A DNA stretch of 64,000 nucleotides from Burkholderiaceae bacterium (GCA_018261955.1 JAGTRK010000004.1:1-64000); one strand, 5' to 3'. Shown: positions 16,222-26,660, numbered from the stretch's first letter. Numbers and translations are program-made. Notes: generated from the letters alone by a model not told the origin.

Positions 16222-18588
16222 ATGTTACGCATTTTGACCAAAATGACGCATTTGAGTTGTATCAACGCTGCAAAAAACCTACTCATTTGCGCCAGTGTTT
16301 TACTGGTAACCGCCTGTGCCACCGGCCCCAACGGGCAAGGCAATGGCGCGCACAATGTCAAACCCATACACACCAACTCGAACGACTTGTGGCAGCGCAT
16401 TCGCGATAACTACGGTATGCCAGACCTGTACAACAATGAAGTGGCTACCAAAGAAAATTACTACGCCTCGCGGGCTGACTACGTTGGGCGCATGACCGAG
16501 CGTTCAAGTGACTTTTTATACCTCATCATGGACGAAGTTGAACGCCGCCGCATGCCCAGCGAACTCGCTTTATTGCCGTTCGTAGAATCGGCTTTCGTGA
16601 CCTCGGCCAAATCCTCTGCCAAAGCCTCTGGTTTGTGGCAATTCATGCCCGCAACTGGGCGCGATTATTCACTCAACCAAAACCGTTTCAGCGATCAGCG
16701 CAATGATGTGGTCGCTTCGACCGATGCGGCATTGACCTATCTGCAAAGATTGCACGACCAATTTGGTGACTGGCATTTGGCATTGGCCGCCTACAACTGG
16801 GGTCAGGGCAATGTCGCCAAAGCGGTCAGTCGCTCATACGCCGCAGGTGGCACGGGCAGTTACCAAGACATCAAAATGCCCGCCGAAACACGCGAATACG
16901 TGCCCAAATTGCAAGCGATTAAAAACATTGTCAGCAACCCCGCTCTGTATGGCATCACCTTGCCCAAGGTACATAATCGCGCACGACATGAAGCAGTTGT
17001 GGTCACGCGCGACATTGATGTGTCTGCGGCCGCGCAGTTGGCGGGCATGTCCGAAGAAGAATTCAAACGCCTCAACCCCGCACACAAAAAACCCGTGATT
17101 GTCGCGGCATTGGGCAGTAAAATTTTAGTCCCGACCGAGCGTGCGGACAATATTCGTGCCGCCTTGTCAAACCGTTCACGGCAATTGGCAACGCTCACCA
17201 CCTATACCACCTACAGTTCTGAAGCCCTTGCCGACATCGCCACAAAATACAACACCGACGAGTATCGTTTGCGCGAACTCAACAGCATCCCCGACCACCA
17301 CAACTACATCCAAGCGAACTCGACACTCATCGTTCCGCGCATCAATAAAAACGATGAAATTCCTTATATAGCCCTTAATTCAAGCGTGCACTCAAGCACA
17401 GGCGGGGCTGGCTTTAACAATGTGACTGACCCGAACGCATCGATTTATTTGGCTCAATCAACACCCGCAACAACCACCCAAAATATGGTGACACAAGCCA
17501 ATGACACCATTCGTGCGCTGCCGAGCACACCAAAATGGATACCCAATCAAGAGTCAAACACGGGTTTGGTCGCACATCGAGACGATGCGGATAACTTGTC
17601 TCAATTAATCAAAAATCCACCGAGCGTTCCTGTCGCGGCAAACAACTCGCTCGACACCCAGATCACTGCAAAAGATGTGCCATTCAATCTCGTCAAGGTT
17701 GAACCCACGAGCGTGCATATTTTGCCCGACGAGCGAACAACCCTCACTACCAACGCAACCAACACAACCGAGCCCATCCTCTCAACACAAGACGTGCCAC
17801 TGCTGAGCCCTACTGTCACACCGACTGCCCCCGTCATCCTCGCCACGCAAGAGTTGACACAGACGAGTACTGCAATCAGTGCGCCAATCACAACGAGCCG
17901 TGTTCTCGAGACTGTACCCGCGCCAACAACCTCGACCATTGCTGCCTTGACAACCATCGAAAATACACCCGTCGCCGCTACGGTGCTCAACAAACAAGAC
18001 CCGAAAATCAATGCGCCTGCGGTATTGGAAGTCTCACCCAACCCACCCACCAATGAGACTGACGAACATGCGATTGCTTATGTCAAAAATCCAAGCCCCG
18101 TTAAAAACGTGGTCAAAACCAGCAACCCAATTAAACCCAAAGCCGCGCCCGTTATCCCTGTGAAAAAAACCGTGGTGGCCAAACCCACAACCACTGCAAA
18201 ATCCGCTGCTAAATCACTCAAAATAGAAAAAAACAAAGACAAAATGATTGTGCAATCGGTCAACAAATCCGCCAACAAAAAAGAGGAGCGCAAAGCCGTT
18301 GCCAAAACCCCGTTGAAGGCAAAAACCGACAAAGCAGTGCCTCCAGTGAGCACAGTAGCAAGTAAAAACTCAAAAACCAAAGAACCCACACCCTCGCTCA
18401 AAAAAGCAAAAACCACCGAAAAACCAACGGCAAAAACCGTTGTAAAACCCCCTCAGCCCGCAAGCAAAAACAGCAAAACCAAAACATCAGAAAAACCAAG
18501 CACCCAACCCACAAAAAAGACACTGACTCAGAGCACTCAAAAAAGCACCAAGACCCAAGAAACCAGCCCAAAAGCAAAGAAAAAGTAA
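16222..18588 (+). CDS. mltD: Membrane-bound lytic murein transglycosylase D with long low-complexity tail
   Basis: A 788-residue lipoprotein that cleaves peptidoglycan glycan strands. The signal peptide ends at a lipobox with Cys32 (VTAC). The lysozyme-like domain covers about 95–240, with catalytic Glu122 in LPFVESAF, the [13 protein letters not shown] motif and AAYNWGQGN. One LysM module lies at about 325–373. The remaining ~410 residues are Thr/Pro/Ala-rich and then strongly Lys/Thr-rich, ending in KAKKK; this tail is not typical of MltD and looks disordered. The ATG at 16222 follows AGG by six bases; TTG at 16204 and ATG at 16216 are alternatives. Confidence 0.92.
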   Translation: MLRILTKMTHLSCINAAKNLLICASVLLVTACATGPNGQGNGAHNVKPIHTNSNDLWQRIRDNYGMPDLYNNEVATKENYYASRADYVGRMTERSSDFLYLIMDEVERRRMPSELALLPFVESAFVTSAKSSAKASGLWQFMPATGRDYSLNQNRFSDQRNDVVASTDAALTYLQRLHDQFGDWHLALAAYNWGQGNVAKAVSRSYAAGGTGSYQDIKMPAETREYVPKLQAIKNIVSNPALYGITLPKVHNRARHEAVVVTRDIDVSAAAQLAGMSEEEFKRLNPAHKKPVIVAALGSKILVPTERADNIRAALSNRSRQLATLTTYTTYSSEALADIATKYNTDEYRLRELNSIPDHHNYIQANSTLIVPRINKNDEIPYIALNSSVHSSTGGAGFNNVTDPNASIYLAQSTPATTTQNMVTQANDTIRALPSTPKWIPNQESNTGLVAHRDDADNLSQLIKNPPSVPVAANNSLDTQITAKDVPFNLVKVEPTSVHILPDERTTLTTNATNTTEPILSTQDVPLLSPTVTPTAPVILATQELTQTSTAISAPITTSRVLETVPAPTTSTIAALTTIENTPVAATVLNKQDPKINAPAVLEVSPNPPTNETDEHAIAYVKNPSPVKNVVKTSNPIKPKAAPVIPVKKTVVAKPTTTAKSAAKSLKIEKNKDKMIVQSVNKSANKKEERKAVAKTPLKAKTDKAVPPVSTVASKNSKTKEPTPSLKKAKTTEKPTAKTVVKPPQPASKNSKTKTSEKPSTQPTKKTLTQSTQKSTKTQETSPKAKKK

Positions 18589-18619
18589 TTTAATATTTGT
18601 CCACTATAGGAGAAACCCC

Positions 18620-19405
18620 ATGGCATTTTTACAAGGTAAACGCATTTTAATCACAGGCGTATTGTCCAACCGCTCGATTGCCTACGGCATTGCACAAGCC
18701 TGCCACCGCGAAGGTGCCGAGTTGGCATTCACTTACGTTGGCGAGCGTTTCAAAGACCGCATCACTGAGTTTGCTCAGGAATTTGGTTCCAACTTGGTGT
18801 TCGAGTGTGATGTGGGTGACGATGCGCAAATCGATGCGGTGTTTGCTGAACTGCGCAAAACTTGGCCACAATTGGACGGTTTGGTACACGCGATTGGCTT
18901 TGCACCGAAAGAAGCGATTGCAGGCGACTTTTTAGAAGGTTTGAGCCGTGAAGGTTTTAAAATCGCACATGACATTTCTGCCTACAGTTTTCCTGCATTG
19001 GCAAAAGCCGCGCAACCGATGCTCTCTGAGCACTCTGCGCTGTTGACCCTGACTTATTTGGGCGCAATGAAAGTCGTGCCCAACTACAACACCATGGGTT
19101 TGGCAAAAGCTTCGCTCGAAGCCTCGGTGCGCTATTTGGCCAACAGTATGGGACCCAAAGGCACGCGCGTCAATGGCATTTCGGCTGGTCCAATTCGCAC
19201 CCTCGCAGCCAAAGGCATCAAAGGCTTTGACAAAATTTTGTCCGAGGTCGAAGCCTCTGCGCCGATTCGCCGCAATGTGACGATTGAAGATGTGGGCAAT
19301 GCGGCTGCGTTCTTGCTCTCGGATTTGGCATCGGGCATCACAGGCGAAATCACTTATGTCGATGGCGGCTTTAGCCAAGTGGTTGGCGGTATGGATTTTT
19401 CGTAA
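18620..19405 (+). CDS. fabI: Enoyl-[acyl-carrier-protein] reductase (NADH)
   Basis: A 261-residue SDR-fold enzyme that performs the last reduction of fatty-acid elongation and is the triclosan target. The FabI-type cofactor loop ([13 protein letters not shown]), the SLTYLGA-like strand ([16 protein letters not shown]) and the Tyr-x6-Lys pair in [16 protein letters not shown] are present. A GGAG ribosome site with seven-base spacing precedes the ATG. It is a single gene between mltD and a convergent MFS carrier. Confidence 0.96.
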   Translation: MAFLQGKRILITGVLSNRSIAYGIAQACHREGAELAFTYVGERFKDRITEFAQEFGSNLVFECDVGDDAQIDAVFAELRKTWPQLDGLVHAIGFAPKEAIAGDFLEGLSREGFKIAHDISAYSFPALAKAAQPMLSEHSALLTLTYLGAMKVVPNYNTMGLAKASLEASVRYLANSMGPKGTRVNGISAGPIRTLAAKGIKGFDKILSEVEASAPIRRNVTIEDVGNAAAFLLSDLASGITGEITYVDGGFSQVVGGMDFS

Positions 19406-19427
19406 GCCGTCGCAATCCATCCATTAA

Positions 19428-19453
19428 AAAAGGCGAACACCATGTTCGCCTTT
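19428..19453. terminator. Bidirectional terminator, fabI / MFS gene
   Basis: AAAGGCGAAC and GTTCGCCTTT form a perfect ten-base-pair stem around the loop ACCAT. It separates two convergent genes and can act in both directions. Confidence 0.88.
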
Positions 19454-19456
19454 GCT

Positions 19457-20743
19457 TTATTTTTCCTGCCAAATATTGCGACAGCGCGTCTCACGCAACC
19501 ACCACGTCGACATCGCACCCAAGACCGCCATCAGGGTCATCACCGCCATACCGTATTGCCAAGTGCGCACATCATAAACACGCGCGCCGCCGAGCATTTG
19601 ACCTGTCCAACCCAAGTCCATCACCCAACCGACAAAAGGTTGCATCAGTGCGGTGGCAAGAAACCCACCCATATTGGCGACACTGGTGGACATACCCGAC
19701 AACTTCGGTGCATTGACCTCTTTGGCGCACGCCCAAGTCAAACTAAAGCCCGAAGTCAACACACCCAACCCGACAAACAAAACATACGAGAGCGCAACGG
19801 GCAAAGCCACGCACGAGAGCAGTACCAACCACATGGTCGCATACAAGTGAGACACAGTTATCATCACAGGCTTACGCCGTCCCAAACGGTCGGACAATGA
19901 ACCGATAAAGAGGCAACCGACCGCAAAGCCCAAAGCCCACAAGGACAAATGAAATGAGGCGGACGCTTTGCTCATGCTGTGCACCTGCATCAAATACGGC
20001 GCGCCCCACAGCCCGACAAAAGTAAAAAACGAGCCCGACATACCCGCATTAATGAGCAGTGCGGGCAAGGTATCTCGATTGCGCACCACCGACTTTAAAC
20101 CCTGCCAAGCCTGCGTGAAATTCATGGCGGATGGTTTTTCGCCCGATGCGGCAGAAGACTGAGGCGAGTCGCGCACCACCCACCAACACAAGCCACCGAG
20201 CACCACCGAAATCGCGCCCACAGCGATAAACACCGAACGCCAACCGACCATTTGCGCGGTTGCCGACAATGGCGAGCCCGCCAGTACCGAGCCCAAATTG
20301 CCAATCAACAGGCACACTCCGACCATGGTCGCAAAACGATTTTCCTCAAACCACACGGCAATCAATTTGAGCATTGCCACAAAGGTCACCGACACGCCCA
20401 AACCTATCAACGTGCGCCCGACCAGTGCCCAAGCAAATGTCGGCGCGAAGCCAAACAGCAAACTGCCCACACCGCCAATCAAGCCGCCCATCGCCAGTAT
20501 GCGCCGCGGGCCGAGCGTATCCACCAGCACCCCCGTGGGGATTTGCGTCAAGGTATAGACGTAAAAATAGGTTGAAGCCAACGCGCCCAACGAAGCCGCA
20601 GAAGTATGAAAAGTACTCGCCAAATCCTGCGCAATGCCCGCGGGTGCGAAGCGTTGGAAAAAGGACAAAATATAACTGACCGTGACCACCGCCAAAGCAA
20701 ACCAACGGTGTTTTTTTTGTTCGTCTGTGAGTTGAAAATTCAT
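19457..20743 (-). CDS. Major facilitator superfamily transporter
   Basis: This 428-residue protein has twelve predicted membrane helices in two halves, separated by a polar loop near residue 210. The MFS motif after helix 2 is readable as GVLVDTLGPRRIL, and the equivalent GSLSDRLGRRKPVM occurs in the second half. The pattern resembles the anion:cation symporter and glycerol-3-phosphate/hexuronate-like carriers, but no substrate can be assigned. The ATG at 20743 overlaps the nucleosidase stop codon (ATGA), so the two genes are translationally coupled. Confidence 0.88.
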   Translation of the reverse strand: MNFQLTDEQKKHRWFALAVVTVSYILSFFQRFAPAGIAQDLASTFHTSAASLGALASTYFYVYTLTQIPTGVLVDTLGPRRILAMGGLIGGVGSLLFGFAPTFAWALVGRTLIGLGVSVTFVAMLKLIAVWFEENRFATMVGVCLLIGNLGSVLAGSPLSATAQMVGWRSVFIAVGAISVVLGGLCWWVVRDSPQSSAASGEKPSAMNFTQAWQGLKSVVRNRDTLPALLINAGMSGSFFTFVGLWGAPYLMQVHSMSKASASFHLSLWALGFAVGCLFIGSLSDRLGRRKPVMITVSHLYATMWLVLLSCVALPVALSYVLFVGLGVLTSGFSLTWACAKEVNAPKLSGMSTSVANMGGFLATALMQPFVGWVMDLGWTGQMLGGARVYDVRTWQYGMAVMTLMAVLGAMSTWWLRETRCRNIWQEK

Positions 20744-21312
20744 TCGATGTCCATCGCCCATTGCTTAAAAAAATGCTGCAAACCAAGATTTGCATCGCGC
20801 AACTTATCTTCCCAGTGTTTGACTGAATTCTCACCGATGGTATCCGTAATGTATTTGACTGAAAACAGTGGAATCCCCTTGCGCTGGCACAAAGCCGCCA
20901 CGGCAAAGTTTTCCATATCCACCACATCGGCATGTTCAATCCATTCGGTCACGAACGAGTCGCCCGTGTTGCAAGTGTGCGCAATCGCAGGGTCTGCAAA
21001 ATGCGCACAGATGGGGAGTTGACGTATTTGGTCAAAAAAATCATGCTGATAATCCACGCCGAATTCCTTGACACGCGCCATATCGCGGTCATAAAAACGC
21101 GAGCACATCAAAATGCTGTCCACCGCATAGTGGGTTGAGCCTGCCGTGCCAACATTGAGCACCACATTGGGCATCTCGTGCATCATTGCATCAGCCACCG
21201 CCAAAACCGCATTCACTTTGCCTATCCCAGTCGGGCAATAGCGCACGGTGCAGTTGGGCAAATGCACCTCAATTTTTTCTGCCTCGATGGCATAGGTCAG
21301 CAACACATTCAT
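20740..21312 (-). CDS. MTA/SAH nucleosidase-like purine nucleosidase
   Basis: A 190-residue member of the nucleoside phosphorylase superfamily, shorter than the usual ~230-residue MtnN. The core features are present: NVLLTYAIEAEKIEV at the start, CPTGIGKVNAVLAVADAM, LNVGTAGSTH, and VVDMENFAVAALCQRKGIP carrying the ME ribose-binding pair. The SVKYITDTIGENS stretch holds the catalytic Asp. It probably hydrolyses methylthioadenosine, S-adenosylhomocysteine or a related nucleoside. An ATG at 21312 was taken because an AGAG element precedes it. It is coupled to the MFS carrier, which may handle a product or precursor. Confidence 0.8.
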   Translation of the reverse strand: MNVLLTYAIEAEKIEVHLPNCTVRYCPTGIGKVNAVLAVADAMMHEMPNVVLNVGTAGSTHYAVDSILMCSRFYDRDMARVKEFGVDYQHDFFDQIRQLPICAHFADPAIAHTCNTGDSFVTEWIEHADVVDMENFAVAALCQRKGIPLFSVKYITDTIGENSVKHWEDKLRDANLGLQHFFKQWAMDIE

Positions 21313-21370
21313 GTTAATTTCTCTAAATTTAAGGTGTGCACTATAACCCAAATTGCTTACACCAAGCCAC

Positions 21371-21396
21371 AAAAAAGGCGCGTGGCGCGCCCTTTT
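21371..21396 (-). terminator. Terminator after the fatty-acid hydroxylase-like gene
   Basis: AAAAGG/CCTTTT and CGCG/CGCG pairs form a stem around TGG with one bulged C; six T residues follow on the minus strand, downstream of the gene ending at 21415. Confidence 0.75.
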
Positions 21397-21414
21397 GATG
21401 GTTAATATTTTTGT

Positions 21415-22314
21415 TTACAGCGGATGCTGTATGTTCCAAACCACTTGCATTTGCGCACTGGTTTGTTTGCTGCCATCATGGCTCCAACCTGGCGGGCCAA
21501 ACACATACATCCAGCGTTGCCCGATGGTCAGGTTTGGCTGCGTCACATCGCGCCAAATAGCGGCAAATTCACTGAGCATCATGCGCACAGGATTGTGCGA
21601 CTCAATCGGTGAGACCAACCCAAAACGAATGGGTTCTGGGTCTCGTCCTTCGCGTTCAAACGTGCCGAACATTTTATCCCACCAAATAAACAACATACCC
21701 ATGTTTTTATCCAAGTACGGTGTGTTGCTCGCATGGTGTACCCGATGATGCGATGGGGTCACCATGAATGTTTCTAACAAACCCAATCTATCAATGGTTT
21801 GTGTGTGCACCAAATTGCCGTAAATTTGCGTGGCTGCATACATAAACATGATGTGCAGCGGCTGAAAACCCAAAAAAGCCAAGGGCATGAAATAGACATA
21901 GCGATACAAAGGCTGGAATACCGATGAGCGAAAACCCGTGGTCAAATTATAGTGCTCAGAATTGTGGTGGGTGATGTGCACCGCCCAGCCCAAGCGCACC
22001 CGATGATCGACTGTGTGTTGCGTCCAATACGCCAAATCCTGTAGCAGCAATAACGCCAACCAATACAACCACGCGGGCGTGATGCTGATGATTTTATACC
22101 GATAACACCCCGTCAAAACCGCAAATGAAAACACCTTCATCAGCATGTCCAACGAAATATTACACAAAGCAAAAAACGCGCTGGTCAGGCTATCACGTAA
22201 AGTATATAGGCGCATGCCTTTTAAATTTGAGTACAACAACTCCGCCAAAATCAATACCACAAAAAAAGGTACGCTGGCGCGGTACAACACTTCTTGATTC
22301 AAAATCGAATCCAT
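21415..22314 (-). CDS. Sterol desaturase / fatty acid hydroxylase family membrane enzyme
   Basis: A 299-residue di-iron membrane oxygenase. Three histidine clusters mark the family: HTVDH, HITHHNSEH and HRVHHASN. Four or five hydrophobic segments occupy the first 180 residues. Substrates in this family range from sterols to fatty acids and glyceryl ethers; none can be picked here. The ATG at 22314 has GGAG six bases upstream; a GTG at 22341 that overlaps the previous stop codon (GTGA) is the other possible start and would add nine residues. Either way it follows the lipoprotein gene closely. Confidence 0.85.
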   Translation of the reverse strand: MDSILNQEVLYRASVPFFVVLILAELLYSNLKGMRLYTLRDSLTSAFFALCNISLDMLMKVFSFAVLTGCYRYKIISITPAWLYWLALLLLQDLAYWTQHTVDHRVRLGWAVHITHHNSEHYNLTTGFRSSVFQPLYRYVYFMPLAFLGFQPLHIMFMYAATQIYGNLVHTQTIDRLGLLETFMVTPSHHRVHHASNTPYLDKNMGMLFIWWDKMFGTFEREGRDPEPIRFGLVSPIESHNPVRMMLSEFAAIWRDVTQPNLTIGQRWMYVFGPPGWSHDGSKQTSAQMQVVWNIQHPL

Positions 22315-22337
22315 CAACCACTCCGAAAAAAATCCAA

Positions 22338-23375
22338 TCACATGCCCCGTTTGTCTTCCTCACCCTCATCTTTAGACGGCTGATGATGGGGCTCGTCCAT
22401 GATGGCCTCCTCATGTGCCAACACTTCCTCCACCGTATGATTGGCACCGCCGCCAACGGCTGAACTGCCCACGCCGACTGCCGCAGCAGAAATGGCTTGC
22501 GCAAAACGCTCGCCGCGTGAGGGTTTATGTGTTGGTACCATCTCATCAGGCACAGCAGTTGCGCTGGCATTCATTTCGTGTTCGCCTTGCTCATTCGTCA
22601 CAGTCGGTGAAGTAGGCGCAACAGGAGGCACCGACGCGCTCGGTGGCGTTGTCCCGCCATTTTTCTTACGCCACAAAAACCACACGGCCAATGCCAACAG
22701 AGCCAACACCAAAATGACAAACAACCAAGTACCGCCGCTGGTAGCCGTTTTTTTGGTCACAATCACATACGAGGGCTTGTCCGCAATGTCCATAAAATTA
22801 ATGGTCATTTCTTTGCCCATATTTTTGACAGGCTGCCCATCGACACTGACAACTTCGTTGGCAAAATTCACTTTCAAAACAATGCTCAAACCTTCTTTGG
22901 CATACATTTCACGACGCGCACTTTGTAGCGGCAACAAGGTCGGCACACCCGCGGCAATTAAAGAACTTTGTTCCGCATTGCGCTGAACCATACTCTTTAA
23001 ATCAGTCACTTCGGCAAAAAATTTAACCGCATCAAAACTCAATTCTTGCGTCGCCTCATTGACACTCACACCAATCGGTTTATCAAGTTCGTCACTCATC
23101 TTATATTTGAGTAAACCTTCGTCTTCACATTTAAAGTTCGGGCTATTGCTCACAAAGATTTTGCAATCAAAACCTTCCATGCGATCAGACAAAGCTGGAT
23201 TTTGATTTTTGATGTTATTGAACACCTTGGAAAAATCATAGGTGGTTACGACTTTGACATGTCCTTTGGCGTCCACATCGGCCTGCCCCTTAATTTCCAC
23301 ACAGCCAAACAACGCAAATGCCGCGCTCAACAACGCCACTCGTTTACCCCAAACTGTCCATTTTTTAGTATTCAT
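22338..23375 (-). CDS. Lipoprotein with C-terminal membrane segment, LppM-like
   Basis: The 345-residue product has a signal peptide ending in a lipobox with Cys25 (LFGC), a ~180-residue soluble domain, a single membrane helix at about 216–235 followed by WRKKNGG, then a ~105-residue polar, Pro/Ser/Glu-rich cytoplasmic tail. The soluble part begins VEIKGQADVDAKGHVKV, reminiscent of the LppM/DUF3153 fold, but I rate that only as a resemblance. A lipid anchor plus a transmembrane helix is unusual. The ATG at 23375 has GAGG five bases upstream. It sits 32 bases after the TusA-like gene. Confidence 0.6.
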   Translation of the reverse strand: MNTKKWTVWGKRVALLSAAFALFGCVEIKGQADVDAKGHVKVVTTYDFSKVFNNIKNQNPALSDRMEGFDCKIFVSNSPNFKCEDEGLLKYKMSDELDKPIGVSVNEATQELSFDAVKFFAEVTDLKSMVQRNAEQSSLIAAGVPTLLPLQSARREMYAKEGLSIVLKVNFANEVVSVDGQPVKNMGKEMTINFMDIADKPSYVIVTKKTATSGGTWLFVILVLALLALAVWFLWRKKNGGTTPPSASVPPVAPTSPTVTNEQGEHEMNASATAVPDEMVPTHKPSRGERFAQAISAAAVGVGSSAVGGGANHTVEEVLAHEEAIMDEPHHQPSKDEGEEDKRGM

Positions 23376-23407
23376 ACATCCCTCATCTGCTGCTGATTTC
23401 AAAGTGG

Positions 23408-23674
23408 TCATTGTTTGCGTGCAATCCAATGGCGCACAGACATTCCATCATCTGATGGCAATTGCGCCAACAATACATGCCCTGTTTGTTTACAAAACAC
23501 CACCAAATCATCCACCGCCGCAGGATCGGTGGTGGTGACTTTTAAAATTTCTCGCGCTTGCATCTGCGCCAGTGCTTTTTTGGTGCGTAAAATTGGCATC
23601 GGGCAACGCAAACCCGACAAATCCTCCGTGCGCGCCACTTGTGCATCCCATTGTGCTGTTTGAGTTTCAGTCAT
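23408..23674 (-). CDS. TusA/YedF-family sulfur carrier protein
   Basis: An 88-residue protein of the SirA/TusA family. The persulfide-carrying Cys24 lies in the diagnostic GLRCPMPILRTKKAL motif. Family members accept sulfur from cysteine desulfurases and pass it to tRNA thiolation, molybdopterin or energy metabolism; here a link to the cysteine desulfurase at 52807 is possible but not shown. The ATG begins one base after the glyQ stop codon, so it is read from the glyQ message. Confidence 0.9.
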   Translation of the reverse strand: MTETQTAQWDAQVARTEDLSGLRCPMPILRTKKALAQMQAREILKVTTTDPAAVDDLVVFCKQTGHVLLAQLPSDDGMSVRHWIARKQ

Positions 23675-23675
23675 A

Positions 23676-24638
23676 TCACGCCACAAATTCAATCGGTTCT
23701 GGACGCATCGGGAAACCCAGCACCTCACGCGATTCATAATACGCCTGCGCCACTTTACGCGACAAATTGCGAATGCGACCGATATACGCCGCACGTTCAG
23801 TCACTGAAATCGCACCACGCGCATCCAATAAATTAAAGGTATGTCCTGCTTTGAGCACCTGCTCATACGCGGGTAAAGGCAATTTGCGCACACCCTCAAT
23901 CGGCTCGCCCGTATCGGGGTTCTCGCCCATCAGGACTTTCGCTTCGCGTTCGTAGTCGGCAAAGTGTTGGAACAACACCTCGGCATTGGAATACTCAAAG
24001 TTATAGGTGGATTGCTCGACCTCATTTTGGTGGAACACGTCACCATAGGTCAACTCGCGGGTCACGCCATTTTCTTCCCAGCGCGTCCAGACCAAGTCAT
24101 ACACATTTTCAACTTTTTGCAAATACATCGCCAAGCGTTCAATCCCATAGGTAATTTCGCCCAAAACGGGTTTGCAATCAATCCCGCCGACTTGCTGAAA
24201 ATACGTGAACTGCGTGACTTCCATGCCGTTGAGCCAAACCTCCCAACCCAAACCCCACGCGCCCAGCGTTGGGTTTTCCCAATCGTCCTCGACAAAACGC
24301 ACATCATTTTCATTCAAATCCAAACCCAGCGCGCGCAGCGAGTCCAAATACAAATCCAAAATATTTTCAGGCGCGGGTTTGAGCACCACTTGGTATTGGT
24401 AATAGTGTTGCAAACGGTTGGGGTTCTCGCCATAGCGACCATCTTTGGGACGGCGTGAGGGCTGTACATAGGCGGCACGCCAATGTTCAGGGCCAATCGC
24501 ACGTAAAAAAGTCGCCGTGTGGCTCGTGCCCGCACCGACTTCTAAATCATAGGGTTGCAACAGCGCGCACCCTTGCGCATTCCAATAATTTTGCAAAGTC
24601 AAAATGGTTTCTTGAAATGTTTGTACCGCTTGCGTCAT
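23676..24638 (-). CDS. glyQ: Glycyl-tRNA synthetase alpha subunit
   Basis: A 320-residue class II synthetase subunit of the bacterial alpha2beta2 type. Sequence landmarks include [29 protein letters not shown] and [13 protein letters not shown]. The ATG at 24638 follows AAGGA by five bases; a further ATG two codons upstream is less well placed. The beta subunit gene glyS, usually directly downstream, is not next to it; instead the TusA-like gene follows after one base. glyS must be elsewhere in the genome. Confidence 0.96.
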   Translation of the reverse strand: MTQAVQTFQETILTLQNYWNAQGCALLQPYDLEVGAGTSHTATFLRAIGPEHWRAAYVQPSRRPKDGRYGENPNRLQHYYQYQVVLKPAPENILDLYLDSLRALGLDLNENDVRFVEDDWENPTLGAWGLGWEVWLNGMEVTQFTYFQQVGGIDCKPVLGEITYGIERLAMYLQKVENVYDLVWTRWEENGVTRELTYGDVFHQNEVEQSTYNFEYSNAEVLFQHFADYEREAKVLMGENPDTGEPIEGVRKLPLPAYEQVLKAGHTFNLLDARGAISVTERAAYIGRIRNLSRKVAQAYYESREVLGFPMRPEPIEFVA

Positions 24639-24773
24639 GGTCATCCTTGGTGAAAATTAATTACAACCGATATTGTACCGATTATGTGCTAAGCATTTGA
24701 ACTGATGATTAAAAAATTTCGATATGCGCCTCTGATATGGGCGATTTGTAGCCATATGAAAACAATCCTGAAT

Positions 24774-24796
24774 TAAGGAAACACGAAACAACAGGA
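24774..24796. repeat. Solo end of the TTAAGGAA(A/G)CACG repeat; rest of gap empty
   Basis: TTAAGGAAACACGAAACAAC matches the left end of the element at 54705 in 18 of 20 bases. No complementary end was found nearby, so this is a degraded or solo end. The remaining bases of the 363-base gap between glyQ and fadD (24639–25001) are AT-rich and must hold both promoters; I see no gene there. Confidence 0.5.
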
Positions 24797-25001
24797 AAAA
24801 GCCATCCATTCACCTGCGTGTTCTGCCTCTAAATTCAAGCGTCTCACACGTATCAAATGCAAGCCCCGTTACTTTTAGAGTCATTGCTGGTTAGTTATTA
24901 AATTTACCCAACAATCTCTGAACTTTTGTGTAAAATAAACGCAGATGATACGAAAAGAATGTCATTTGATTTGAATAAATAACACTTATAGGAGACTCAT
25001 C

Positions 25002-26660
25002 ATGCACAAGCCTTGGCTTAGTCAGTACGCGGGCATACCCGAACACATCGATTTAACTCGATTCAACTCCATCCCTGAGATGTTTGACTCCGCTTTTGCA
25101 CGCTACCCCAATCGAGTCATGGCATCGAATATGGGCAAGTCTTTGACCTACGCAGAGGTGGACGGCTATTCAAAACACGTGGCGGCTTGGCTGCAAAGTT
25201 TGGACTTGCAAAAAGGCGATCGCGTTGCGGTGATGATGCCCAATTGCTTGCAATACATGATTTTGGTCGCAGGGATTTTACGCGCGGGTTTTAGCGTCAC
25301 CAACATCAATCCTCTGTATACGCCCGATGAATTGACCCATCAACTCAAAGATTCAGGCTCCAAAGCGATTTTTATCTTAGAAAATTTTGCTCATAATTTA
25401 GAGGTCTCATTGCCAAAATTGCCTGACTTAAAGCATGTGGTGGTCACTTCTTTGGGTGAGATGCTTGGATTCAAGGGCAAAATCGTCAACTTTGTGTTGC
25501 GCCATGTCAAAAAAATGGTGCCCGCATGGCAGATTGGTTCAGCCATTGGATTTGATCAAGTGATGAGTGCGGGGGCTCAATTGCCACTTAAATCCGTACC
25601 ACTGAACCGCGATGATTTGGCTTTTTTACAATACACGGGCGGTACGACAGGCGTGTCTAAGGGCGCAACCCTCACGCATGGCAACATCATTGCCAATGTG
25701 TTGCAAGCAGAACTGTGGTGTCAGCCTGCGATTGGCGATGTGCAAGGCATTGTGTTTGTCGCCGCTTTGCCCTTGTATCACATCTTTGGCTTAACGGTGA
25801 ACGCATTGTTTGCGGCGCATATTGGCGGGCATGTTTTACTCATCTCCAACCCGCGCGACATTCCCGCCTTTATCAAAGATTTGAAAAAATATCCATTTGG
25901 GGTATTCCCAGCAGTCAATACGCTATTTGTCGCATTGCTCAACAATCCTGAATTCAAACAACTCGATTTCTCCAATCTGCGCGTAGCACTCGGTGGTGGT
26001 ATGGCGGTGCAAAAAGCCGTCGCCGATCAGTTCCAAGAAATCACAGGCGTACCGATTTGCGAAGCGTATGGTTTATCCGAAACCAGCCCAGCTGCGCTCA
26101 TCAATCCCGTCAAACTCACCTCATTCACGGGCTATACGGGCTTGCCAATTCCTTCAACAGAAATTGCGATTCTCAATGATGCAGGTGAAGAAGTCCCTTA
26201 TGGCGAAGCTGGAGAAGTCTGTATCCGTGGTCCGCAGGTCATGCCTGGGTACTGGCAGCGTCCAGACGAAACCGCCAAAGTCATGACCGCCGATGGTTTT
26301 TTCCGCTCAGGTGATATTGGCGTGATGAATGAACAAGGTTACGTTAAAATCATCGACCGCAAAAAAGACATGGTTTTGGTATCGGGCTTTAACGTTTATC
26401 CAAACGAGGTCGAGGATGTTGCCGTCATGTATCCGAAAGTGCTTGAATGTGCGGTCATCGGCGTACCCGATGATTACGCAGGTGAAGCGGTGAAATTGTT
26501 TGTGGTGAAAAAAGACGAGAGTTTAACTGCTGATGAACTGCAAAACTTCCTCAAGGAGCACCTCACAGGCTACAAACGTCCTAAATACATTGAGTTTCGC
26601 GCTGAACTGCCCAAATCGAATGTGGGTAAAATTTTACGTCGCGAATTGCGTGATAAATAA
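25002..26660 (+). CDS. fadD: Long-chain fatty-acid–CoA ligase
   Basis: A 552-residue acyl-adenylate-forming enzyme that activates fatty acids with ATP and CoA for beta-oxidation or uptake. Motifs: the P loop YTGGTTGVSKGATLTH, YGLSETSP, GYWQRPDETAKV, the SGDIGVM hinge Asp and DRKKDMVLVSGFNVYPNEVE, and the C-terminal catalytic lysine in SNVGKILRRELR. An ATAGGAG ribosome site precedes the ATG. It is a single-gene unit closed by a strong terminator. Confidence 0.94.
   Translation: MHKPWLSQYAGIPEHIDLTRFNSIPEMFDSAFARYPNRVMASNMGKSLTYAEVDGYSKHVAAWLQSLDLQKGDRVAVMMPNCLQYMILVAGILRAGFSVTNINPLYTPDELTHQLKDSGSKAIFILENFAHNLEVSLPKLPDLKHVVVTSLGEMLGFKGKIVNFVLRHVKKMVPAWQIGSAIGFDQVMSAGAQLPLKSVPLNRDDLAFLQYTGGTTGVSKGATLTHGNIIANVLQAELWCQPAIGDVQGIVFVAALPLYHIFGLTVNALFAAHIGGHVLLISNPRDIPAFIKDLKKYPFGVFPAVNTLFVALLNNPEFKQLDFSNLRVALGGGMAVQKAVADQFQEITGVPICEAYGLSETSPAALINPVKLTSFTGYTGLPIPSTEIAILNDAGEEVPYGEAGEVCIRGPQVMPGYWQRPDETAKVMTADGFFRSGDIGVMNEQGYVKIIDRKKDMVLVSGFNVYPNEVEDVAVMYPKVLECAVIGVPDDYAGEAVKLFVVKKDESLTADELQNFLKEHLTGYKRPKYIEFRAELPKSNVGKILRRELRDK

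Noticed and set aside
22441-22986. A 181-codon plus-strand frame opposite the LppM-like gene
   Set aside because: It is antisense to a gene with a clear lipobox and membrane helix and has no domain.
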